DNA of 64,000 bases from a virus. Positions 33,961 through 47,200 of this stretch are shown here, in pieces (the first letter of the stretch is position 1; each line of letters begins with the position of its first letter). Made by a program: the position numbers and the translations under genes. Location of the stretch: positions 1 through 64,000 of IMG/VR virus record IMGVR_UViG_3300025127_000009; one strand, given 5' to 3'. The notes beneath the pieces were generated by a model that worked only from the letters and a program-made list of their open reading frames with translations, was not told the DNA's origin and did not search any database.

Positions 33961-35206
33961 CGCAAATATCCTCTTCATCGCCTAATGATACAGGCCTGTT
34001 TTCATTGTTTGCAGATGACGGTCCACCAGTTGCTCCAGAGTCAGTTTGTACTGGTATACCCGTATCCTCTCCTGCATCATCCAGTACGCCGGTACGGCTT
34101 TGACCTATTTCTCCCATTGAGCCCAACGTTCTTGGTATCGTATTGATTGGATCGCCATCGGCAAAAGATGCCAACAAACCTGCGCGACGTAATTCGTCTA
34201 AGCGCTTATAATAATCGGATATTGCATTAGAAAACATATCTCTAAGTTTGTCTCTGTTTATGCCTCTCAAATCAAAGCCATAAAACTCGGCTAAATCTTG
34301 ATCTGTCATCATGTCAAAGTAATGCTCTATATATTCATATCCTGCTTCAGCAATTGAGTCACTGTTTGCACTATCAAGAAATTCGTTATTTGTTGTATAC
34401 ATTGGTATTAGTTCTTCTTCTGTAACAGTTCCATTTGGGTTTCGAAAATTTGGCCCTCTTTCTACCTCATAAAACTCGATTTCAAAGTTTTCTAAATCAT
34501 AATCAACATTATCTTCGATAACACTAAAAATCATAACACCCTCATCAACTGTTAGTTTTATATCGTCTACAAAACTAAACTCTCTTTCTAAGCCGGTATA
34601 CCTATTTTCAAATTGATCGCTTGTTATATTATAGTCTGGATGGTTTGATCCTAGTCTCTCTACGTTTAAGGTGTGATCTACCTCATATTCTAATACAGGC
34701 CTTTTCATACCTATGTGAGGGGAAGAAGAACTAACATTAACACTTTTTATCTGCCCATGCAACAAACTATCTAATTCCCAAGAAGGAACACCTTGCTCTC
34801 CAATTGTTGAATTACCTAAAAAGTTTCTTACTAGTTTCCTGTCATCAGCACCCATTTTTTCATCATACATGTGATCGGTGCCATATAACATTTCAGAGGG
34901 AGTACCCACAACGTCATTAAACCTATCTATTTTGTATGCTTTAAGTTTCGCAACCCTTGTCTCAACGCCTTCTTGATCGTAAAGAACTTTTAAGCGTTGC
35001 GTGTCTCTTTGAATTCTTTTAGATGTTTCTTTTCCAGTTTCATTAAACTTATCTGTATCCGAATTAACATACGCATTGTTATACAGTATTTCATCATCAG
35101 AAAAAGTATAGAAAACTGGCTTGAATTTACCCTTTGATAGTAAGTATTTGCCAAACTGAGTTAACTCAATGTCGATAACGTCTTCTTTTTTGTTAAAAAA
35201 CGACAA
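33953..35206 (-). CDS. Virion structural protein (417 aa), TTG start
   Basis: A 417-residue acidic protein. The best start is TTG at 35206, with GAGGG eight bases upstream and the preceding stop just before it. Residues 5-50 hold the module shared with the 343-residue protein at 23454-24485 (IDIELTQFGKYLLSKGKF, then FSDDEILY). Further along are Tyr/Glu-rich helical stretches (EAGYEYIEHYFDMMTDQDLA) and an Asp/Gly-rich, probably disordered C terminus. It follows the 5534-residue giant and overlaps the next gene, so all are likely made together. It may be a chaperone or connector for the giant fibre; this is speculation. Confidence 0.75.
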   Translation of the reverse strand: MSFFNKKEDVIDIELTQFGKYLLSKGKFKPVFYTFSDDEILYNNAYVNSDTDKFNETGKETSKRIQRDTQRLKVLYDQEGVETRVAKLKAYKIDRFNDVVGTPSEMLYGTDHMYDEKMGADDRKLVRNFLGNSTIGEQGVPSWELDSLLHGQIKSVNVSSSSPHIGMKRPVLEYEVDHTLNVERLGSNHPDYNITSDQFENRYTGLEREFSFVDDIKLTVDEGVMIFSVIEDNVDYDLENFEIEFYEVERGPNFRNPNGTVTEEELIPMYTTNNEFLDSANSDSIAEAGYEYIEHYFDMMTDQDLAEFYGFDLRGINRDKLRDMFSNAISDYYKRLDELRRAGLLASFADGDPINTIPRTLGSMGEIGQSRTGVLDDAGEDTGIPVQTDSGATGGPSSANNENRPVSLGDEEDICDD

Positions 35207-35224
35207 CTGCAGACCCTCTTAAAA

Positions 35225-38200
35225 TTACCTTGGCGCTCTACCTAAAAGATGCTTCAATTGCACCAGGCCAGATGCATCAGGAACAATTAACGACCTCTTA
35301 AACTTAAATTCAACTTCTGCATCCAAATTAATTAGTTCTACAAGAGAAAAATAATCATAGGGCCAGTTAAAACCATAATTAAACTTATCCTTTTCAATTG
35401 ACACAATTTTCTCTGGGTGACCATCTGGCAATCTATCTAATTGCTTTTTCCTAAAAAAGTCTGTCTCTGCTTTTTGTTTGACTTTAAAAACCATCCATTG
35501 TAATTTTTGAGATATGCCTCCCTTCCAGCCGTTAACTCTCCATCCTGTTCTGGGCACTTCTGTTAAAGAGACATTTGGATTTAATAAATCTTCAGCACCA
35601 AAAAGTTCGTGACTAACTGTAACTTCTTGTATTGTTTGCTCTCCACCGTTACGCCTGGCTTGGCCAAAAGCAAAATCTAGTCCAATATCTGGAGTTGTAT
35701 TTTGCCAAATTCTTGCTATATCCTGCTTTGACAACGTAACATCAAAAGGAAAGATATACATTGCAAAAGGCTCTATATATTTTCCATTCTTATCATTATA
35801 CTTTAAGAAATTTAACTGTGGAGGTATATTATACCTCAACATATTTTTTACCATTTCTGCGACGGAGTTTCTAACAGGTACTTTCGTCACTCCATCATTC
35901 AAAGTTCTTCTTGGATCATCTTGATCAGAGAAAAGTATATTATCTAATATGCCTGCGTTAGTTCTTTGATCAGCAATATCTTGCTCAGTTAGTTGTTTAT
36001 AATTAGGAAATCCCTGATCTCTGACTGCCTGATATACTTCTTCTTCTGGAAGTTTGAAAAACTGTTTTGTATTTTGTGACGTTACAAAAGGAATAGCAAC
36101 AACTGCTTCTGAAATTACTCTTTGTTCTGGCATTTTACCAATGATGCCATCGCCTTCTAATTGCACACCTAGTAAAGATTTCAGATCTCTTTTGTATCTA
36201 GACGGCCTCTTGTTCCCTATTATACTGACTCTTGGTCTCAGAGCGTTTTCTCCAAAATCACCAGACTGATGCCAAATACCCTTAATTTTAGGTAAATGCT
36301 GAACTGTCTTGTCTGTTCTCGGTTGGTTTGAAGTGACTTTTGTGAAATCAAATGTTGGGCATTCGAATTTAGTTTGTATAACTAAAGATCTCTTACCAGA
36401 TATTGGCTCACCATTGACATTGTAAGATTGAACAAACGCAGTTTCATTGTCTGCACTTAAGCCATAAAAACTTTCTGACAATTGCATAGCAAATCTTTTA
36501 TTGTAAGAGGGAACTGTCTTCCTGTTGTTTGACTTACCAGATCCTCTGTGACCGACAGAACCAGTGGCTCTAATCTGCCTACTATACACAACTTCTGTAT
36601 CTCTAAGAACAGACTCAACTGAATCATAAACTACATCGTCCTGTGGGGTAAACGTGTAATCTACAAATGCAACTTTATCATATTGAGGTGGGGTATATGG
36701 ACTAAAACCATAACCAACCTGTGTCAAGGATCTAGGAAGGTCATTTCCAAATATTTGAGTTCTAGAACTGCCCGCATCAACAGGAGGTCCAAAAGCAGCC
36801 GGGTTATTATACATGGGATTGTCACCAGGTCGGTTTCTTTCTTCAGCGACATCAGCCCTAACTAAAGATATCTGCATCTTGTATGGTATATTTCCACCTA
36901 TGCGGTCGTCAACTTCATGAACCACTGCTTCCTTTAACTCATCTGATGACCTTATTGTTACACCTGTTCGATTTTCTATGAAAAAATTTAGACTTTCAGC
37001 ATAAAAATTGTGCGCGGCTGCAGCGTAAAGAGACGATTTAGATTTTGCCAAATCCATATTAAATGTAGCCAGATTTGATGCTGAGTGTTTTGGTAAACCC
37101 ATAACAAATCTATCATCGCTTGAATATTCAGAAGTCACTCCGTCTGCTCTTAGAGGATTAAAATCTGATTTAAATACAAACTTATCTTTACTTGTCCCAT
37201 CTGTGCCAACAAAACGACGATTTCTTAAGAAAGTTGCATTCAAACTTGCACTTGGGTGTGGCTCCATATCATAAAACAAGGCAGTATTAACTTCACCGTC
37301 ATCTCCCATTGGGGGAGTAAATATTTCTGGTTCAATTATTGCCTCGAACGGTATTCTCACCGCTTTTCTAATACCAGTATTACCATGCAAACTTCTCCAT
37401 CCGTGTGAAAAAACGGTTGAATCATCACCAGAACCTGTAAAATGACTTATTCCGTAACTTGCTGAACCAATTCTTGGTATTGAATTGTCATCAGTAAAGT
37501 TGTGTTTACTTCCTTGTATGTAAGATGGTAATCTGACTGCACCAGTTATCTGCAAAGCAAAATCTTTAAATGTTCCTTCAAATGCTATTACATTTTTTTC
37601 TTGACCAAAATCGTCTGGTGTCCAATAATCTCCGCTCGCAACACCGCGTGTTTGAGACTTAAAAGGAAACCTCCAAGTCTTGTACCTAAATGCTGCACTC
37701 CTTGCGGCACCAAAACTGGCTGCACCAGCAAGAGTTGCTAGACCTGGATTTTCCGTAGAGTGATAAATATATGTATATTGATATGGATTTGACACATCTA
37801 CAATACCATTCCATCTTTGCCTTTGTTTTTCCATAGCAGGAATATCATTTACAATTGAACCTGACCAATCCGTAAACCCGTAAAATGTACCTGATAAAAA
37901 GTTTTTAGTAAAAGGAAAATCTTCTCTTAAGCCGTATGCGTTGACACTGCCTGTTTGCGCTGTAATAACTTTTCCACTGTGTAACGGCTGAGCGTGATTG
38001 AAGACAGGCAATCTGTTTGTTGTTGCGTGGCGACCACCTGCTGCATTTTGTGCTTCATTAGTTGTTTTTTTGTTATACCCAGTGTCATTACCAGGTCTAT
38101 ACCAGGCTACGATGTTATCATGTTTTGATTTATCAATTATAGTGTAAGGGTTAGTAGGCCCAATAAATTTTCCACTTGAATTAACTCTAGGTCTTGAGGG

Positions 38201-41200
38201 CGATGATACACCAAAAGACGATGTAAAATTATTGTTAAATTTGGGATTTTTAACAACACCAGATAAACCTTTTATTTCATCATTGGAAAGAGATTTGTTA
38301 ACAATAACAATTTCACTCATCATAAGTTCGCTTGGCTTTAGAAAATCTAAAAGAAAATCTTTTGTTCGAGGTGCAAACAATCCACCCCTAGCGTTTAATT
38401 CTCCAGCAACTGCATTAGACCGATCTACTTGGTTGGTTAGTCCTTGTCGGGCAACTGCTCGTTTTTGCTCACTATAATGGTAAGCGCCCAGACCACCTTC
38501 ACCGCCAACAAACTTGTTATCATTAAGAAACCTCAAGCACCCTATTTGGTTATTGGTGATTGTTACGTTTCCTGCTGGGCCTGGTAATAATTGATAGATA
38601 TCAACCTTGGCAACTGACACGTTTATCTCCGCATATAATTTAGGATGTGCGTTAACTGCTTTCCATATATTTTTAGCAATAGTGATGTCATCGGCAGATT
38701 TAGCGACATTCATGGCTGTTGGATTGAAATCGCCTCTAGTTGTAGTGCTTGATGCTGCTTTAAAAGTTATAGTTTCTCCATCTGTGGTATTAAACGAAAA
38801 GATAGTAGTTGCATCTGACAATGCATTGAAATTAGAGGCGTTTGTAATTTCTACAACTGCCATAGCCTGAGAATAGGAGCCTGACATCATGTGACTGTTT
38901 ATTCTATTAACGTTACCCAAGTGATTACCTATAAAACAATTTCTTGACCCATCCAATAATATTGGTGCCCCTGCAGTGCCGGGAGTGCCACCGTGAGATG
39001 CCGCATCTGTCCATGTTGTCCTGGTTGAAGTACTGTTTGTATGATCGTAAGCACTGTGAAAGTATTGTACGTGAGTTCTTCCTAAGTTGCCAAAGGGTGC
39101 ATTGTTGTGGTCTTTAGATGTGTTTGTTTCACCTGCTTGAGATGCACCTCTATCGGTATCATACTGGTGTCCGTTTCGAAAAACTTTAAAATGCTGTAGT
39201 TCTCTGCTTTTAAGATCTGCCTCTACATAAAAGTGATTCCAACCAGGGTGAGCCCAATCTGCCTCTACTAACGGATTACCAGGCATCGATCCAGTAGAAG
39301 TCATGCCAGGGCCAGATTGCCAACAAAAATAATTTTTACCATTTCCACCAAATAATTGAAAATATATTTGAGCGTGTGATTTATCTCCTGGAGAATACTT
39401 AAAGTCTGCAGCCTGCGGGTGGTCACCGCCGCGAGTTGTTGCGTTATCGACTGCTGCTGCATCAGGGGTGCTTCCATCGCTACCTACCAGGTCATTACTG
39501 GTTGATCCTCCCAATATGTTCTCTGTCTCGGAGACATTATCCATAAACGGACTGACTTGATATGTCAGGTGAAGTCCGGTTCTCCAAGAGTTTTTTGTTG
39601 CGTCGTTCCCACTTCCAAGCGAACAAATAACCCCTCTTTGACCGAGAAGTCTGCTGTCACCTACCCCGTTGCGGTGAACCCTGTTATTGCTGGATACATT
39701 CGGATCTGTTTCGTTTGTTGACGGCAAATACATCCAAAAAGATATTCCAAATTTACCATCATTTTCAAAGTCGCTACCAGTTAAGGCCTGTCCCCAATGA
39801 GATGCATCTCCTATTTCGATTCTATTTTTTGAAACGAAGCCAGCGTCAAATTGACGCGCAACGACTGCTGTCATATTACTACTACCAGCGTTTTCGTCTG
39901 CATGTTTGCTGGGGGTTCCAGAGTATACTATAGTCTTAACTCCTATTAAAACTATAACACTCTTGGGAGCATCTGCATCTGCGTAAAAAGTAAAACTTGT
40001 GCCATAGAAGGGGCCAAAATCTCGTCTTGCTCTTTCAGCAGTTGTGCATGCTATTTTTCCATTATGCCCACTAGCCGATTCTATAAGTGAAATTAATCCA
40101 TCTGCCCAAAATCTGCCTGAAGTGTCAGTTGGGTTTTCATTGGTAATATCAGCCGACTTGGCAAATTGCAGATTAGATTCTACTTCAGAGGGGCTAGTTT
40201 TAGCAGTGTAAGTTTTAGCGGTTCCATCCAAAGAAGTAATTACAAAAGTATCGCCATCTCCAAGAGCAGCACCGGCATATATGTGTGCAATTCCATTTTT
40301 TACTTCTGCAAAAGTCGTATTAGAATTTACTATAACTGAATCGCCAGGACCTGTAAAATCAAACTGAGTGTCGCCATTTGCATCTTTTGAAGAATAATTT
40401 TCTTCTCCAATTCCAAAATAGGATCCTTTGAAGTCTGCTAGTAAACTTGCACTTTGAAAAATAACGCCATACTGATTATATAGCCTATCTTCGTGTGGCT
40501 CGAACACAGGGTAATCCACTGCAATGCCTGATTTAACAGTGTTGAAGCCAATGCCAGGAGCATAATAAGGAGCCAAAACATTTCGCCAATGTCCACCGGA
40601 TACATACTGGTTGTACGACGAACTAAAATACGAGGCTAATTGAGTCATTCGATCCGCAGGGTAGAATCCTTTATAGGGTAAAAACTTTTTAAACGCCCTG
40701 CATGTTAAAGTGAGTCTTGTAGGAGACACAGAGCCGTCAGAAGTCGCAGGATATGTTTCATTAATTGACTCCTGTACAACATTAAACTGTTTCATAAAAT
40801 CAGTGTGACTGTATGTTTTGTAAAAATCACCTGAACCTGTGCTTGAACTGTTCGAATCTCCTAGTGCGCCTGTTAAAGTTAAGAAAGTATCTCGACAACT
40901 AAAGAATGGGTCTTCGCCTCCAACATCATTTATATAGTGATGCATATGTTCACTAATTCTAAACTCAGGAAGAACAGAATAACCCTTCGCTAAGAGTTTA
41001 GACTGGTATGAAAAGTCTTCATAACTATCAAAATTAAATGGATTTCTTGCTTCATCTTCCGGAACTTTGTAAAATTGAGAACCCCATAAGCAATTATCTA
41101 ATTTATCATTTTTAGCGTATATCATATGTGGCGCTTTCGAAGACGTCACTCTTACTTCAAAATCATAACTTCCAGAAGCATCTTCGAAACCTTGTATAAA

Positions 41201-44200
41201 ACCAGGAGTTTTAATATTTGTATATCTAATATCTGCATAATTATTAATATTTTTAAAATCTACAGCCGCTGGAACTATAAGAGACTCCCCGAAACTACTA
41301 ACATTGGGGCTAAAATATTCTCTTACCGTTCCAGCAGTTTGTACTTCTGCGCCGAATCCAGTTCTAAAGAGATTATTCTTTCTTGGAAGCCTAATTGTGC
41401 CGCCAGCGGTTGTATTACCACCTGCATTGTGATTTCCATCCAAAGATGCAGTGTTATGCATTTCAGTGATACCTACACCGACTCTTGAACTAAAATCTTC
41501 TCTATCAAAAAATATTTGCCTCTCCACTTCTTTCGTTTCATACACATTGACAAAAGTAATCAACCACTGTGATCGGTTAAAGGACGAGCCAAATTGATTG
41601 TGTAAGGTATTCGTTGAAGAAGGTATGTCTGCGTAAGTTAGAAACCTTATATTACCTTTTATAGATGCAGTTACAGTATGCTCAAAATGATGATATTTTA
41701 CTCTATTGTCTGTGCTAAAATTGTCAGTTGAACTAATTATAGGCACGTAAGAGGGGTCATAGGAAGAAGTAAGTGCAGAACCCGTTAATACACCTACAGT
41801 ATGCCAAGTTCCATCTTTACTAGATCCAACTTGAACATACAAAGGAAATCGGTTTTGCGGTCTGCCGTCAAAACCATCTGAACTATTTGCATGATATCTT
41901 ATAACCCCTGGAAATTGATATGAACTTGTAGTTCTAGCCCAAGAATAAGTGGCATTGGAGGAATTGAAATTTAAACGCGGTAAACCTTTTGCTGCAGCAG
42001 CACTAACTGTAGTTTGTCTATCTAAAGAAGCCAGTGGCTGACTTACCAAAAGAGACTTTCTCATACCATAATATGTCACGCCTCCATCATAGCCAGCCTT
42101 TAATTTTAATACCAAAGGTTCTGTAAGTTTAATTCTTTGCCTAAATTCAACAGTGTCTATTCCTTGATATGTGGATAAACCACTAGCGTTACCTGCAACG
42201 TTAACGGTGGTGCCGTCTTCTCTGGTTCGAACATGCTTCCCATTAGCATCGAGAGATAATTTTGAAACCCGAAAAGCCCCAAGAGAGCCACTATTGCTGC
42301 CACCGTGATGATGTTGACCTAAAGTAAAATCTTCTATCGTGCAAGTTGTGTTTGTCCCACTACTATCTCCTGTGTTGTTGCCACTACCATCAAGGTTTAT
42401 AACTGCAGTATCGCCACCCATGCAAGCCCATCCAATCGGGGGAAATCCCACTTCAACACCATAAGAAAAATCGCTTGAATTTTTGGGGTAAAAAGTAGGA
42501 ATAGTGTCTATGTTTGATTCAAATGAATCAACACTGTTCGAGCCATCTATAAATGTGTTGCTTACAGAACCAGCAGAATTTTTTGTTGCAACATACCAGG
42601 TTCCTGAATCACTACCATCTATAGATGTACCTGTGATAACTGTGTTTCCTGTTGCTCCGGGTCGAGTTTGCGTAATCACAACGTATGTTTGAGTAGCGGC
42701 ACCAATACCAGTTGGCCTCTCCTCTTTTGTTGCTATAAATTCATTGCCTGAAGGATCTATTTCCGTTGAATCTGTCAGATTAACCATTTGAATAAAGTTA
42801 TCTATTGTTTCTGAAACATCTGCGCCTATTCTATACCTTCTATCTGCTAAGCGCTTAACTGAGGATTGGCCGACGTTATCGCCTACTGTGTCACCAGGAG
42901 CGGTTACGGTGGTATTTGCTGTAAACCGGTAAACAATACCATCGGTAGATGTTAATAAAAGTGTTTTGCCATTAGTGGGCTGACTTTCCAAGCGTAAAAC
43001 GGCAAATGCTTTTTTTGCACCGGGAACATTTACAGTTTTACTCCTAAACGTATACGGACCTCTTGGTTGCATGTTGTTGCTGTATGATCCGCTTAATTTC
43101 AATATTTTATATTTGTTTCTTGCTGGGAGGCTGCTTGTTGATTGCATAGGAAAAGGTCTTGCAAATAACGCACTGGCGCTTGGAATCATATGATTGTTGT
43201 GAAAAATAGAGTACTCTGCGAACAGTTCTCCTGACCCTACTCCCTTTTCTGCACCTGTGCTATCAGTTCCTAGCAATCTATCTGTTGTTTTTCTTAACGC
43301 AACAGTTTTAAAATTTTGTTGAGCGTCTAAGGGCCAAACACTTAAACGTGATATCTTTTCTCCTTGAGAATTTAGTGCGTCTCTTTGTATTCTACTCTTA
43401 TGGTCTTTTCTCCAAAACTTTAATTTAAAGTTTGGTCTTCCTCTCGAAGACTTTAAAAATGCATTTTTTTCTTTTGGAAAAATACCCTCTCTATAGTAAA
43501 GTGCTGGCTCATATGCTTCATTGTTAAGAGGAAAAAGAGAAAACTGATCAATCCTTTTTAAAGTATTTTTCTTTTGCTTTTTTGTTAATTTAGTATCGGT
43601 AATAATAGCCAATTCTTCATTTGCAAAATTTGTGATATTATTAGAAAAAGTGTAAGACGCTAAGACAGGCAATTGGTTACCCGTGGTTGGCTTGCTAAGT
43701 GTTCTAATAGGATATTTGTTTATAGTAACAGGAGGCTCATTAAATCTATAATCTGTGCCCAGTTTATTAACTCGAACACCCCTAATCCCATAATGATCGT
43801 GATCTGATGTGTTTATCTTAATTGAAACCCATCTAAAGAAAACCTTATTTGCTGGTTCATCTATCACAGCGAATCGTTCATGAAAAGTATTTTTAGCAAG
43901 TTCAGAACCCTTTATATGATGTAGAGTCTTGTATTTTCCAGTTTCTCCGATCTTATATTGTAGGAACAGATCTTCCTGAGCCTCTGGGGCGTTCGTAAGA
44001 CTAAAATCTTGACTCGGGCCAGCGGAATCTGATCCTACAATGAATTCGTATTTTATAACTAGCGGTGCACTAAACGGCACAGAATACTCAACAGAGCGAA
44101 GATGCTTAAGGTTTGAATCAGGAGTACCTGTAAAACCAAAGCCTAAATTAAAAGTTTCGTTAAGAGCAGTATACGAAGCAAAGGTAGTATTTGCTGTTCC

Positions 44201-47200
44201 GATGAGTGCTAAAATCTTTTGACTACTGTCGTTAGCATTGGCCTTTATTCTAGGACCTGTTGTTACAGCAGCAGTAGATGCAAGATGTGTTGCCCAACCT
44301 TCTGGTACAGTGTCTACTGTTTCAGAAGAAAAACTATCTCTGTATTGTGTTTTTCCAACCTGATCAGAACTAGGTACACGTCTACCATATCGCGCTCGCT
44401 TGTGATCTATATTTTTAGGCCAACTATAATTACCTTGGCTAAAATAAGATGCATTGAATGCATTAACTCTACGGCCTGCATTGCTTTCATTTAAGAACGA
44501 TTCATCGTTAAATTCGAGTAAACCATTTTCATCTGGCGTGATCGTACCTTTTAATACTGGTGCATATATATTTCTCTTTCGCAACAATCTACCAAGTTGT
44601 GATTCGCCGCCTCTTATTTGTTTCCAACTAGGCCATCCATATGGACCTTGGCGATGCAAAATTGTTCCTGTTAGAAATTGACTGTTTATCGAACTAACTG
44701 TATTAGTATCCGTGTTGATATTGTCAATAACATGTGTATTCAAGCCCGCGAAGTCAAGCACATATTTTCTTATATTGCTACCCCGCTTTTCTTTTATTGC
44801 TGAGCCTGTTAAAAATTCATATGTTCTTTCATAACGCATAGAACCGGTGGCTGTTCCAAGAGACGCCTGTGTAAAAGAGTGTAGGTGCCCTGGAATTTGA
44901 TTTCTAACCAAGCCGTCTCTCAAAGATGCTGATATCCAGGAGTATTGATGATCATTTTGCGGTATCGGATGAGTAACAAATTTATTATCTTTTACTTTTT
45001 TAATTGTTACTGTACTGTTACTACTACCATGCGATCCATCGAAATACGCCACTCTTCTTGGTCGAGTGTTAATATTTATTTTATGATCTGTTTCCAGATT
45101 TGTAGAACCAACACTTGAACTATAAGAAAGGTGATCTAAGTAGTTTCTTGGTCCCCGCACTGATAAATTACGATAATTCATTGAGTTGTAAACAGAAAAT
45201 TGATTTGTTTCTCTATCTAAACTTTGACCACCTCTTGAATCTCCAGCAACCTCTGTGCCGCCAGGTGCAGAAAACCTTGATGTAATTGTATTTTTGCGTG
45301 TGGTTCTTGGTAACTTGCCAAATTCTTTTGCGCCAAAAAGAGACTTTGTGATGGCCTCAATGGGATGTGCAAATACGGCTCCACCATTCAACGGGTCGGT
45401 GCGGCCAGTTTCGCTAATTAGAATATAATCCGATCCAACTGCTACCGCAGCACCAAGTTCGCGTTGTCCTGCACTCGAAGGAGTAAACCTAAATTTTTGT
45501 TCCCAGTTGGTGCCATTTCTCTGAAACAAGTAGGCTGCGCCAGCATAACTATTATACCTCGCTGCACTCACAACGACATTATCACCAGAAATGGCCACTA
45601 CTTGGCCAAACTGTGAGTTCCCTGCCCTATCCGACGCAACAATTTTAGCCTGTTGGGACCATGTTCCGCTAGATTTTTTGAATATATATGCAGAACCTGC
45701 CAAGCCCAGAGTGTTGCCACCAGCAGCATCTTCGTCTTCAAAGTACGCTCCAACAACAATGTAGTCGCCTGATATCGATACACTAGTGCCAAACTCATCA
45801 ACGCTATTTCTATCAGAAGCAACAATTTTTTGAGTTTGAGACCAAGTTTCGCTTGATCTATCAAACACATATGCAGAGCCAGCCTTGCTCTTAGTGTTAG
45901 AGCCAGCAGCATCTTCGTCCTCTCGCGGTGCGCCGACAACCAAAGTATCGCCATCAAGTGAAACAGAGCGCCCAAATTCATCGTTGGCTGCTAAATCAGA
46001 AGAAACGACTTTTTGAGTTTGAGACCAAGTTTCGCCTGATCTTTTAAATATATAAACAGCGCCTGCCGACGTTGAATTGTCATGTGCTCCAACGGCTATA
46101 TAATCACCCGATATTGCAACGCCTTCTTCACCAAGGCTGAAGTCATCACCCGCTGCTCTATCAGAAGGAACAATTTTTTGTGTCTGAGCCCAAGTATTTC
46201 CAGTTCTTTTAAACACGTATGCGGAACCAGCAAGGCTTAGTGTATTTGAGCCTGCTGCGTCTTCATCTTCCTGTTCCGCACCAACAACAATGTAAGGATC
46301 ATCAATTGCAACAGAACTACCAAACTTATCTGTTGTGGCTCTATCTGAGGCCACAAGTTTTTGCATTTGCGTCCAAGTATTCCCTGTTTTTTTAAAAACA
46401 TACACAGAACCAGCACCACTAAGAGTATTAGAGCCCCCAACGTCATGGTCTTCTTGCGGAGCGCCAACAACAATGTAGTCGCCTGATATTGCTACAGAGT
46501 CGCCAAAATCATCGCCCAAAGCCGTATCGGAGGCTAAAAGAGTTGTGGGAGAACTAAGAGAGTTTATAATTGACTGTGATGTTGATGATGTTAATTGCTC
46601 AAGATTATCGACAACAAAACGCCCACTTTGTCTTGGTGATGTAAACTGCACAATATCAGATACGTGGCTGTAATTTCCTAGTGAATTTACTTTAATATTT
46701 TTTATATTTACAGGACTCTTCGCTAAAGGCTCTCTGAGAAAACGCGATGTAGCATAACTCTCATTAATTATTGGCACCTTCCCTGTTGTTAAGCCTGAAG
46801 CGTTAGGAGGAAGAACATATAATTTTTGGTCTTGCGCTAAAAGCCTAAAACCTTCAAACCGTGTAGTTTCAGAATCTTGTCCCTTATTTAAGCCAACATG
46901 TCGAAAAGCACTGCCACCAACAAACTTTTCTGTAAATGGAGACTGTAGCGTTACCTCTTTATCATCTCCATAAGCATCTGTGTGAAGGTTTGATATTTCT
47001 ACACCTTTCTTAACTTTGCTAAAAATTTCGGCGTGATAATCTTTTGGGTCATCCAAAGAACTACTATAAAGACTAAAAGGAGAAACAAGATCAGAATCGT
47101 GGTCTTTGCTTGTGTGAGATATATCTGCTGGTGCAGCCCACTTCTTTTTTTCGTTTGGAATTTGTACATCTGTGCAATCCACCCTTTGTATTTCAGAGCC

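Noticed and set aside
33961-33978. Upstream ATG for the 1526-aa protein
   Set aside because: It lacks a good ribosome binding site; the ATG at 33960 has AGAGGA at proper spacing.
45598-46473. Alternative minus-strand frames of 127 and 78 codons within the propeller repeats
   Set aside because: They are out-of-frame shadows of the repeated coding sequence, Leu-rich and without ribosome binding sites.
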